This document shows, one piece after another, positions 7,020 to 14,239 of a stretch of 34,755 bases of DNA; the first letter of the stretch is position 1, and the number at the start of each line of letters is the position of its first letter. The position numbers and the translations under genes were made by a program. The notes below the pieces were generated by a model. That model saw nothing but the letters and a program-made list of their open reading frames with translations. It was not told the origin of the DNA and searched no databases. This DNA is from Streptomyces sp. ISL-87 (GTDB taxonomy: Bacteria; Actinomycetota; Actinomycetes; Streptomycetales; Streptomycetaceae): assembly GCF_018614095.1 (NCBI RefSeq), contig NZ_JAGGOY010000012.1, forward strand, positions 82,180-116,934, given 5' to 3'.

Positions 7020-8564
7020 TCAGTGGGCGATCACCGGGATCTTCACCTCTGCGTCGGCGATCGCGCCGCTACCGTCGCCGGAGGCGACCGGACCGGCAGC
7101 GCCCGGGCGGCCGGTTGTGATCAGGGTGAAGGCGATGAGCGAGCTGGTCACCAGGATGCCGACCGCCCACCAGATGGCGGAGGAGTAGCCCTCGACCATG
7201 GCCTGGGCCTGCACCAGCTTCGCCGCCGGGCCGCCCGCCGCGACCGCGGCGGCGTGGTCGGCCAGGTACGCGGTGGTCGCCGAGGCGGCGATGGTGTTCA
7301 GCAGCGCGGTGCCGATGGCGCCGCCCACCTGCTGCGAGGTGTTGACCATGGCGGAGGCCACGCCGGCGTCGGCCGGGTTCACCCCGTGCGTGGCCAGGGA
7401 CATGGCCGGCATGAAGGCCGTACCCATGCCGAGGCCGAGCATCAGCTGCGCCGGCAGGATCAGCGCCGGGTACGACGACCCGACCTCGAGCTGGGTCAGC
7501 AGCAGCATGCCGGTGGCGGCCAGCAGGAAGCCCGGGGCCATCAGCAGCCGCGGCGCGACCCGGGTCATCAGCCGGGCGCCGATCTGGGTGGAGCCCGTGA
7601 TCATGCCCGCGATCATCGGCAGGAAGGCGAAGCCGGTCTTGACGGGCGAGAAGCCCTTCACGACCTGGAGGTAGTACGTCAGGAAGAGGAACAGGCCGAA
7701 CATCGCGATGACGGCCAGGCCGAGGGAGAGGTAGACGCCACCGCGGTTGCGCTCCAGCAGGACGCGCATCGGCAGCAGCGGGGACTTGACCACCAGCTCG
7801 ACGCCGGCGAAGGCCGCGAGCAGCACCACCGAGGCGATGAACATGGTGATGGTCAGGCCGTCCGACCAGCCCGCCGACTCGGCGCGGGTGAAGCCGTACA
7901 CCAGGGAGACCAGGCCGAGCGTGGACAGGGCCACGCCGGGGATGTCGAGCGGTGCGCGGTTCCGGCCGCCGGCCGGCTCGCGGATGATCAGCCAGGCGCC
8001 CATGGCGGCGACGATGGCGAACGGAATGTTGACGAAGAAGGTCCAGCGCCAGTTGAGGTACTCGGTGAGGAACCCGCCGAGGATCAGGCCCACGGCGCCA
8101 CCGCCACCGGCGATCGCACCGTAGATGCCGAAGGCCTTGGCGCGCTCCTTGGCGTCGGTGAACATGACGGCCAGCAGGGAGAGCGCGGCCGGTGCGAGCA
8201 GCGCGCCGAAGGCGCCCTGGAGGGCGCGGGCGCCCAGCATCATCGCCTCGCTGGTGGCGGCGCCGCCGAGCGCGGAGGCCAGGGCGAAGCCGATGAGGCC
8301 GACGACGAAGGCGTTCTTGCGGCCCCACTTGTCGGCGATGCGGCCGCCGAAGAGGAGCAGTCCGCCGAAGGCCAGCGCGTACGCGGTGATGACCCACTGA
8401 CGGTTGCCGTCAGAGATGCCGAGGTCGGTCTGGGCGGACGGGAGGGCGATGTTCACGATGGTGGCGTCGAGGACGACCATCAGCTGGGCCAGGGCTATGA
8501 AGACGAGCGCCTTCCAGCGGCTGGGGTCGGCAGCCAGCGGCGGTGTCGCGGCTGTTTTTGACAT
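7020..8564 (-). CDS. MFS multidrug exporter, DHA2 type (second)
   Basis: This exporter of 514 residues has the DHA2 motif VVLDATIVNIALPSAQTDLG, the loop motif GGRIADKWGRKNAFVVG and the helix-5 motif GAIAGGGGAVGLILGGFL. Length and hydrophobicity fit 14 helices and proton antiport of toxic compounds. The ATG at 8564 is used; a GTG at 8576 would add four residues and neither has a good ribosome binding site. The TetR gene immediately upstream on the same strand and the decamer repeats between them suggest TetR control. This organisation is typical of antibiotic or biocide efflux loci. Confidence 0.86.
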   Translation of the reverse strand: MSKTAATPPLAADPSRWKALVFIALAQLMVVLDATIVNIALPSAQTDLGISDGNRQWVITAYALAFGGLLLFGGRIADKWGRKNAFVVGLIGFALASALGGAATSEAMMLGARALQGAFGALLAPAALSLLAVMFTDAKERAKAFGIYGAIAGGGGAVGLILGGFLTEYLNWRWTFFVNIPFAIVAAMGAWLIIREPAGGRNRAPLDIPGVALSTLGLVSLVYGFTRAESAGWSDGLTITMFIASVVLLAAFAGVELVVKSPLLPMRVLLERNRGGVYLSLGLAVIAMFGLFLFLTYYLQVVKGFSPVKTGFAFLPMIAGMITGSTQIGARLMTRVAPRLLMAPGFLLAATGMLLLTQLEVGSSYPALILPAQLMLGLGMGTAFMPAMSLATHGVNPADAGVASAMVNTSQQVGGAIGTALLNTIAASATTAYLADHAAAVAAGGPAAKLVQAQAMVEGYSSAIWWAVGILVTSSLIAFTLITTGRPGAAGPVASGDGSGAIADAEVKIPVIAH

Positions 8565-8624
8565 GGAGGTACCCACTCACTGTGCGGAATGACTGAAAAA
8601 TGACTGAAAGAGATAAGAGGGCGA

Positions 8625-8689
8625 CGTTACGTGGCGTTACGTGGCGTTACGTGGCGTTACGTGGCGTTATGTTGCATACGTGGCGTTAC
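8625..8689. repeat. Decamer direct repeats between tetR and the exporter
   Basis: The 10-base unit GTGGCGTTAC occurs in tandem at 8631, 8641 and 8651. A variant ending in AT is at 8661, a degenerate unit at 8671 and a further exact copy at 8680. Half a unit precedes the array at 8625. The period of ten bases places each unit on the same face of the helix. The array fills the gap upstream of the exporter and touches the tetR stop, so it is a candidate regulatory array or a recent slippage expansion. Confidence 0.7.
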
Positions 8690-9366
8690 ATGGTTTTCCG
8701 CCTCAGGACCGCGAGGGTGACCGCCGCGCCCGGCAGTGCGGAGCGGGCCGGAGCCCGCAACCCGTCGAGGAACAGCTGGAGATGACGGTGGACGAAGCGG
8801 TCCGCGTCAAGGCATGCGGTGCCGGGGAGGGGCCGGCTGAGCTGGGACAGGGCGACCATCAGGTCACCGACGCCGATGTCCGTGCGGAGCATTCCGGTGT
8901 TCTGGCCGGTCGTCAGCAGGGTCTCGACGGATTTCTCCAAGGCGGTGCGGGCCGCGAGGAGTTCGGGGTGGTCGTGGTCGAAGCCGTCCGCGAGCATGGG
9001 GCACAGGGCGCCCATCCGCTCGTCCGCCGCGGCGTGCGTGAAGCGGCACAGCGCGGCGAAGGCGTCGGGCTCCTCGGCGAGGGAGTCGTCGGCGATCGCG
9101 GCGACCCGGTCCATGACGTAGAGCACCACGTGGTGGACGAGGGTGGCCCGGTCGGAGAAGTGGCGGTAGAGGGTGGCGTTGCCGACGCCGGCCCGGCGGG
9201 CGATCTCGTCGAGCGGGGCCTCGGCGCCGAACTCCACGAACATCTCGCGGGCCGCGGCCAGGATCCGCTCGCGGTTGCGCACCGCGTCGGCGCGGGGCCG
9301 CGGGACCCGGGAGTTCACATCGGGCGCGGAAGGCGCGGCCGTCGGCGTGGCGGTGGAGCTCTTCAT
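8686..9366 (-). CDS. TetR-family transcriptional repressor
   Basis: This 226-residue regulator has an N-terminal TetR HTH (about residues 25-75): RNRERILAAAREMFVEFG, then LDEIARRAGVGNATLYRHF. The C-terminal ligand domain is helical, with the AALCRFTHAAADERMGAL segment seen in SbtR/YxaF-like Streptomyces TetRs. A 17-residue disordered leader precedes the HTH. Two similar dyads lie just upstream of its start and are probable autoregulatory operators. It most likely represses the downstream DHA2 exporter. Ligand unknown. Confidence 0.88.
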   Translation of the reverse strand: MKSSTATPTAAPSAPDVNSRVPRPRADAVRNRERILAAAREMFVEFGAEAPLDEIARRAGVGNATLYRHFSDRATLVHHVVLYVMDRVAAIADDSLAEEPDAFAALCRFTHAAADERMGALCPMLADGFDHDHPELLAARTALEKSVETLLTTGQNTGMLRTDIGVGDLMVALSQLSRPLPGTACLDADRFVHRHLQLFLDGLRAPARSALPGAAVTLAVLRRKTM

Positions 9367-9408
9367 CTCCGGGGCCTCCCTGGCGCTCGTACGCGTACCG
9401 CCCGCCCC

Positions 9409-9432
9409 AAACGGGGAGCCGGTCCCCGCTTA
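9409..9432. promoter_or_regulatory. Candidate TetR operator, copy 1
   Basis: This dyad has CGGGGA and TCCCCG arms around five bases, flanked by AAA and CTTA. It lies 43 bases upstream of the tetR start. Copy 2 at 9448-9471 has the same layout, which supports a specific regulator site. Confidence 0.55.
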
Positions 9433-9447
9433 GCGGGACTCACGTAC

Positions 9448-9471
9448 AAACGGGGATTCGGTCCCCGGTTA
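9448..9471. promoter_or_regulatory. Candidate TetR operator, copy 2
   Basis: The same CGGGGA-N5-TCCCCG dyad as copy 1 occurs here, again preceded by AAA and followed by TTA. The two centres are 39 bases apart, close to four helical turns. The region separates tetR from the divergent M6 protease, so both genes could be controlled from it. Confidence 0.55.
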
Positions 9472-9615
9472 TTTCACTCTCCGGCGTGACCTGGGTCATA
9501 TCACCGTTCCCGTTCGGCCGCTCTCGGCGCGCGGGCGTGTCGCAACCGTCGGAGGGTGATCGCACAGAGCGCAGACCGGACCCGGCCGGCTGCCGCGGAC
9601 CCGAAGGCGATCTCC

Positions 9616-10893
9616 ATGCCGCAGACCCGCCACCGGATACGCAGACCATGCCGCACCAGCGCGTACATCGGCCTCACCGCGCTGGCCCTCGGCGTCACGG
9701 CGACCGCGAGCACCGGGATATCCACCCGCAGCCATTCCGCGGCCGGACCCGTGGCCACGACCGCCGAGTCCGCGCTCGCGCCCTGCCGGATCGCCGGCAC
9801 GATGGGCGTGCAGATGTCCGAGGGCCTGCCGACCCCGCCCGGGTACTCCCGCTCGACCGGCGAGATCCTGGCGCTGAACCTGATGATCGACTTCCCGGAC
9901 GCCAAGGGCGAGGGCACGGCCGTGGACCGGCTGGCGGAGTTCTTCCCCCAGACAGCCGACTGGTTCCGGACCAGCTCCTACGGCCGGCTGACCTACCGCG
10001 CCGAGGCCCCCATACGGAGCTGGCTGCGGATGCCGATGCCGTTCTCGGCGTACGGGATCGAGCGCGGATCCGCGTACGAGCCGGGCTACCGGCAGCTCGT
10101 CGAGCACATCGTCAAGGCCGCCGACTCCGAGGTGGACTTCAGCCGGTACGACCTGGTCAACGTCCTGGTCACGCCTAACGCCGGGCCCTCCGCCCTGGAC
10201 ACCGTCCTGTCGGTGACCTTCTCGGGCAACGCCGAGGCGCCGACGGCCGACGGGGTGCCGCTCGCCAACACGTCCTTCGTCTACAGCCGGCAGGACGACG
10301 GCTCGGGCTCCTACCGGGAGACCGGCTACCGGGTGCTCCCCCACGAGAACGGGCACGTCTTCGGACTGCCCGACCTGTACACCGCCGACGGGGGCGGCGC
10401 GGTCGGGCACTGGGACATCATGAGCGAGGACTGGGGCGCCAGCAACGACCTGATGGGCTGGCACAAGTGGAAGCTGGGCTGGCTGGACAGTACGCAGATC
10501 AGCTGCGCCGCGAAACCGGGCGTCAGCGACCACACCCTGTCGCCGCTGGCGGTGGAGGGCGGCACGAAGCTGGCCTTCATACCGCTGTCGGAGAGCTCCG
10601 GGTACGCGGTGGAGGTGCGGACCCGTGCCGGGAACGACGAGGCCGTCTGCAAAGCCGGCGTGCTCATCTACAAGGTGGACTCCGACGTGGACACCGGGCG
10701 CGGCCCGGTGACCGTGTCGGACAGCGCGAACGCCAGCGGCGGCTGCACCCGGCGGGCCAATGTCCACGCGGAGCTGTCGGACGCGCCCTTCAAGCCGGGT
10801 GAGACCTTCACCGACGAGAAGGCGGGCGTCAGCGTCTCGGTCGTGGGCGAGCTGCGCGACGGCAGCTACCAGGTCCGGGTCACCCGCCCCTGA
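9616..10893 (+). CDS. Secreted M6-family (immune inhibitor A-like) metalloprotease
   Basis: This protein of 425 residues has an N-terminal signal peptide: a basic RHRIRRPCR stretch, then the hydrophobic IGLTALALGV. The zinc motif HENGH is at residues 243-247, followed by GLPDLY and the downstream GHWDIMSEDWG typical of M6 peptidases. It is probably exported and digests extracellular protein. The ATG at 9616 places the signal peptide at the N-terminus; an in-frame GTG at 9556 would add a non-signal extension. Its stop overlaps the convergent flavoprotein gene by 14 bases. It is not obviously part of the neighbouring cluster. Confidence 0.82.
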   Translation: MPQTRHRIRRPCRTSAYIGLTALALGVTATASTGISTRSHSAAGPVATTAESALAPCRIAGTMGVQMSEGLPTPPGYSRSTGEILALNLMIDFPDAKGEGTAVDRLAEFFPQTADWFRTSSYGRLTYRAEAPIRSWLRMPMPFSAYGIERGSAYEPGYRQLVEHIVKAADSEVDFSRYDLVNVLVTPNAGPSALDTVLSVTFSGNAEAPTADGVPLANTSFVYSRQDDGSGSYRETGYRVLPHENGHVFGLPDLYTADGGGAVGHWDIMSEDWGASNDLMGWHKWKLGWLDSTQISCAAKPGVSDHTLSPLAVEGGTKLAFIPLSESSGYAVEVRTRAGNDEAVCKAGVLIYKVDSDVDTGRGPVTVSDSANASGGCTRRANVHAELSDAPFKPGETFTDEKAGVSVSVVGELRDGSYQVRVTRP

Positions 10894-11557
10894 CACCGTC
10901 CAGGCGTTCCCCGGCCCGCGCCAGGACGTGGGCGGGCGGCTGGACGTCCGGGCCCAGCACCGGGTCGGTGACCGGCGCGCCCCACGCCGTGGTCACCGGC
11001 AGCACCCCCGCCCACAGGCCGAGCTCGGCGTCGGGGCTGTCGCCGTCGTCGGGCGGGCCCGAGCGGGTCTTCACCGAGGCCTCGGTGAGGTCGAGGGCCA
11101 GCAGGGAGGTCGCGGCCAGCTCCTTGCGGCTGGGCCGGCGGGCGTAGTCCCACTGGCCGGGGGCGCACTGCTCGGTCAGTGCGCGCAGCCCGAGGAGCTT
11201 CTCGTCCGGGTCGGTGACGACGCGCGGGACTCCGTACACCATCGCGCAGCGGTAGTTGACGCCGTGCTCGAAGACCGAGCGGGCCAGCACCAGCCCGTCG
11301 ACGTGCGTGACGGTGACGCAGACGGTCGCGTCGGGGGCCTGGACCAGGCTGCGGCTGGCCACCGAGCCGTGCAGGTAGAGGGTGTCGTCGGCGACGCCGT
11401 ACGCGGTGGGCACGACCATCGGCGTGCCGTCCACGGACACCCCCAGATGGCAGAGGAAACCCGCCGCCAGCACGGCGTCGAGGTCGGCGCGGCGGTGGCT
11501 GCCCTTCTCGCGCATCCGCCGCAGCGTGGTGCGCTCGGTCACCTGCAGGTAGGTCAT
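10880..11557 (-). CDS. Pyridoxamine 5'-phosphate oxidase-like flavoprotein
   Basis: This 225-residue split-barrel flavoprotein (PNPOx-like/NimA-like) has FLCHLGVSVDGTPMVVPTAY, LYLHGSVASRSL, VCVTVTHVDGLVLARS and HGVNYRCAMVYG in the family order. Such proteins bind FMN, F420 or haem, so the exact cofactor and reaction cannot be told from sequence. A GGAAGGAAA ribosome binding site precedes the ATG. It lies 58 bases after the N-monooxygenase on the same strand and is probably the last gene of the cluster. It might reduce a nitro, N-oxide or N=N intermediate, but it could also be a neighbouring housekeeping gene. Confidence 0.75.
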   Translation of the reverse strand: MTYLQVTERTTLRRMREKGSHRRADLDAVLAAGFLCHLGVSVDGTPMVVPTAYGVADDTLYLHGSVASRSLVQAPDATVCVTVTHVDGLVLARSVFEHGVNYRCAMVYGVPRVVTDPDEKLLGLRALTEQCAPGQWDYARRPSRKELAATSLLALDLTEASVKTRSGPPDDGDSPDAELGLWAGVLPVTTAWGAPVTDPVLGPDVQPPAHVLARAGERLDGVRGG

Positions 11558-11615
11558 GGCTTTCCTTCCGTCATCGTGGGTGTCGTCTTTCCGCGGTGGT
11601 CCGGGGGCACCGTGG

Positions 11616-12965
11616 TCAGGCCAGCGCGGCCGCGGCCTCGGGGGCGGTGCGGCGGGCGACCAGCGAGGCGCAGATCTCCCCGGCGCGGACGGCGGCCATG
11701 GAGAGCAGGTTCCCGGTGATGCCGTGGGTGTGCTCGGTCCCGCCCTGAAGGTAGACGGCGGCCTCCAGCGAGGGGTCGGTTTCCACCCGGTAGTCGCGGC
11801 GGATGCTCAGCCGGCCGTCGCCGTCGCGCAGGCAGGCGTCGGACAGCTCGCCGAGCAGCGTGCGGGGATCCGGCTCGGTGTAGCCCGTCGCGTACACGAT
11901 GGCGTCGGCGGTGAGCCGCTCGGTCACACCGGTCGCCTGATTGCGCACGTGGACGCCGAGGCCGTCGGCGTCCTGGTCGAGCCCCTCGACCCGGGAGGTG
12001 TTGAGGATGCGCAGGCGCTCCTCGCCGCGCACCTTCTCCTGGTACGAGCGGCGGTACAGCTCGTCGATGAGGTCGATGTCCACCACGCCGTAGTTCGTGT
12101 TGCGGTGGTAGTCCATGAGCCGGTCGCGGACGGCGGCGTCCGCGCCGTGGTAGAGGTCCACCGCCTCGGGGTCGAAGAAGCGGTTGGCGTACGGGCTGTC
12201 GTCGGCGGGGCTGTAGCCGTAGCGGGACAGGACGGCGCAGACCTCGGCCCCGGCGAAGGTGCGGTGCAGGTGGTCGGCGACCTCGGCGGCGCTCTGTCCG
12301 GCGCCGACGACGACGAAGCGGCGCGGCTCCCGCTCGGGGAAGCGGTCCAGGCGGTGCAGGAACTCGCTGGAGTGCCAGACGCGTTCGGAGGACTCGATGC
12401 CGTCGGGGAGCTTGGGGACCAGGCCCGTGCCCAGGACGAGGTTGCGCGCCCGGTACGTCGCCGTGCCGGAGCCGGCCGCGCCGAGCGCCGTCACGTCCAC
12501 CTCGACGATCCGGCCGTCCGCGTCGGCGCCCGCGCCGGTCGCCGGGCGGACGGCGCTGACCTCGATCCCGTAGTTGACCATGTGGTCCACGCCGTCGGCG
12601 CACCAGCCGAGGTAGTCGTGGAACTCCTCGCGGGAGGGGAACAGCACCTTGTGGTTGATGAAGTCCACCAGGCGCCCGCGGTCCTGGAGGTAGGGCACGA
12701 AGCCGAAGCGGCTGGTCGGGTTCCGCATCGTCGCGAGGTCCTTGAGGAAGGAGACCTGCATGGTGGCCCCTTCGAGGAGCATGCCGCGGTGCCAGCCGAA
12801 GACGGGCTGCTTCTCCAGGAAGATCGCGGTCAGCCGGTCGTCCGGGGCGGCCGACTCGTTGTACTCCTCGATGGCGATGGCGAGGGCGAGGTTGGCGGGT
12901 CCGAAGCCCACGCCGACGACGTCGTAGACGGGGGTCTGCGGGTCGGACGCGTAACGGGAAGTCAT
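11616..12965 (-). CDS. L-lysine/L-ornithine N-monooxygenase
   Basis: This is a 449-residue class B flavin N-hydroxylase related to PvdA/SidA/IucD. It has the FAD motif GVGFGPANL (residues 18-26), the substrate segment FLKDLATMRNPTSRFGFVPY, the NADPH motif VVGAGQSAAEVADHL, and ATGYTEPD. The C-terminal GGTEHTHGITGNLLS closely matches PvdA-type enzymes. It should make N6-hydroxylysine or N5-hydroxyornithine; sequence alone does not decide. No siderophore NRPS or NIS synthetase is nearby, whereas cupin, MetRS-like and oxidase genes are. I therefore infer that it feeds N-N bond formation, as Spb38 does. The start overlaps the permease stop (ATGA). Confidence 0.9.
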   Translation of the reverse strand: MTSRYASDPQTPVYDVVGVGFGPANLALAIAIEEYNESAAPDDRLTAIFLEKQPVFGWHRGMLLEGATMQVSFLKDLATMRNPTSRFGFVPYLQDRGRLVDFINHKVLFPSREEFHDYLGWCADGVDHMVNYGIEVSAVRPATGAGADADGRIVEVDVTALGAAGSGTATYRARNLVLGTGLVPKLPDGIESSERVWHSSEFLHRLDRFPEREPRRFVVVGAGQSAAEVADHLHRTFAGAEVCAVLSRYGYSPADDSPYANRFFDPEAVDLYHGADAAVRDRLMDYHRNTNYGVVDIDLIDELYRRSYQEKVRGEERLRILNTSRVEGLDQDADGLGVHVRNQATGVTERLTADAIVYATGYTEPDPRTLLGELSDACLRDGDGRLSIRRDYRVETDPSLEAAVYLQGGTEHTHGITGNLLSMAAVRAGEICASLVARRTAPEAAAALA

Positions 12966-14239
12966 CGTGCAAAGGCCTTTCGGTGGAGGAAGTTCAGGTG
13001 GGCCGCCAGGTGGCAGCCCAGAGCCAGCAGTACGGCGATCAGCAGGCCGGTGCCCGCGAAGGCCAGGAAGCCGGCCGAGATCAGGAGCGTGACCACGGCG
13101 GTGGCCCGCAGCGCGGGGGCGGCGGCCTCGGCCTTCAGCGCGGCCGCGGCGGCCACGATGTACAGCAGGAGGAAGCAGCTGCTGGTGGTGATGAGCGCCA
13201 GCTCCACGCCGGCGCCGGTGGCGGCGAGCAGGCCCAGTACGCAGACGTATGCCGCCGCCAGCACGACCAGCGGACGCGCGGGGCGCGCGGTCAGCGACCG
13301 CGGCAGGACGCCGTCCCGGGCCGCGGACCCCAGCAGCCGGGAGGCGCCGAGCACCCAGGCGTTGGTGGCGATCACCGCGAGGCCGAGGGCCAGCAGGTCC
13401 CCCGCCACCGCGCCGGCGCCGCCCAGGGACGCGCCGAGCAGCGCGGTGATGACCAGCGGGTCGTCACCGGGTACGGCCAGGTAGGCGGCGGTGACGGTGA
13501 CGTACAGCAGGCCGACGACCGGTACCGCGTAGCGGATCGCGCTGCGGTAGGACCGGGCCGGGTCCTCGACCTGTTCGGCCAGGGTCGAGACGTTCTCCCA
13601 GCCCAGGAACGAGAAGAACGCGATGACGACGGCCGTGCCCACGCCGCCCCAGCCTGCGCTGAGGAACGGCGTGTACGCGGCCGCGTCCATGTGCGGTACG
13701 GCCAGCAGCACCGCGCCGCCGAGCCCGGCCAGCAGCACGACCAGCGACGCCGCCTGGATCCGGGCGCCGACGGTGACGCCGAGCAGCGTGAAGCCGGTCG
13801 ACAGCAGCATGAAGGCGGCGGCGACGCCGTAGAGCACGGTGTCCGAGGCGTCCGGGACACCGAGCAGGTGCAGCAGGCTGCGGGCCGAGACCACGCCCAT
13901 CACGGGGTTGCCGATGGCGTACGTGACCAGCAGCAGCCGTGACGCGGTGCGGCCGTGGCGGGGGCCGAATCCCGCCTCCACCATCGAGCCGAGGCCCGCG
14001 GCGTCCGGGCTCCGGGCCGAGATCTCGGCGAAGAAGCGGGCGAAGGGGTACGAGGCCACGGCGAGGGCCACCCACGCCAGCAGGGCCGCCGGCCCGGCCT
14101 GTGCCTTGGTGAGGCCGGGAACGAGGAGGATGCCGGTGCCGACGATGCTGCTGACGTAGAAGACGACCAGGGCGGGCACTCCGATCCCCTTGGTCGTGCG
14201 GGCCGGCGGCGAGTCGAGGGCGTCGAGGGCATCCGTCAT
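12962..14239 (-). CDS. APC-family amino-acid transporter (YjeH-like)
   Basis: This 425-residue amino acid-polyamine-organocation transporter has about 11-12 hydrophobic helices. The first carries the substrate-binding unwound segment SSIVGTGILLVPG. FFSFLGWENVSTLAEQVEDP is characteristic of the YjeH/amino acid efflux branch. It has ATGA overlaps both with the upstream oxidase gene and with the downstream N-monooxygenase, so it is an integral operon member. It could export the product, a shunt amino acid such as aminoadipate semialdehyde, or import a precursor. Direction and substrate are unknown. Confidence 0.85.
   Translation of the reverse strand: MTDALDALDSPPARTTKGIGVPALVVFYVSSIVGTGILLVPGLTKAQAGPAALLAWVALAVASYPFARFFAEISARSPDAAGLGSMVEAGFGPRHGRTASRLLLVTYAIGNPVMGVVSARSLLHLLGVPDASDTVLYGVAAAFMLLSTGFTLLGVTVGARIQAASLVVLLAGLGGAVLLAVPHMDAAAYTPFLSAGWGGVGTAVVIAFFSFLGWENVSTLAEQVEDPARSYRSAIRYAVPVVGLLYVTVTAAYLAVPGDDPLVITALLGASLGGAGAVAGDLLALGLAVIATNAWVLGASRLLGSAARDGVLPRSLTARPARPLVVLAAAYVCVLGLLAATGAGVELALITTSSCFLLLYIVAAAAALKAEAAAPALRATAVVTLLISAGFLAFAGTGLLIAVLLALGCHLAAHLNFLHRKAFAR

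Noticed and set aside
6681..8561. Long plus-strand reading frame (about 626 codons)
   Set aside because: Antisense shadow of the DHA2 exporter with typical Gly/Asp/His-rich composition and no ribosome binding site.
11616..12965. Siderophore biosynthesis cluster
   Set aside because: An N-monooxygenase alone suggests a hydroxamate siderophore, but there is no acyl/formyl transferase, NRPS, IucA/IucC synthetase or ferric transporter.
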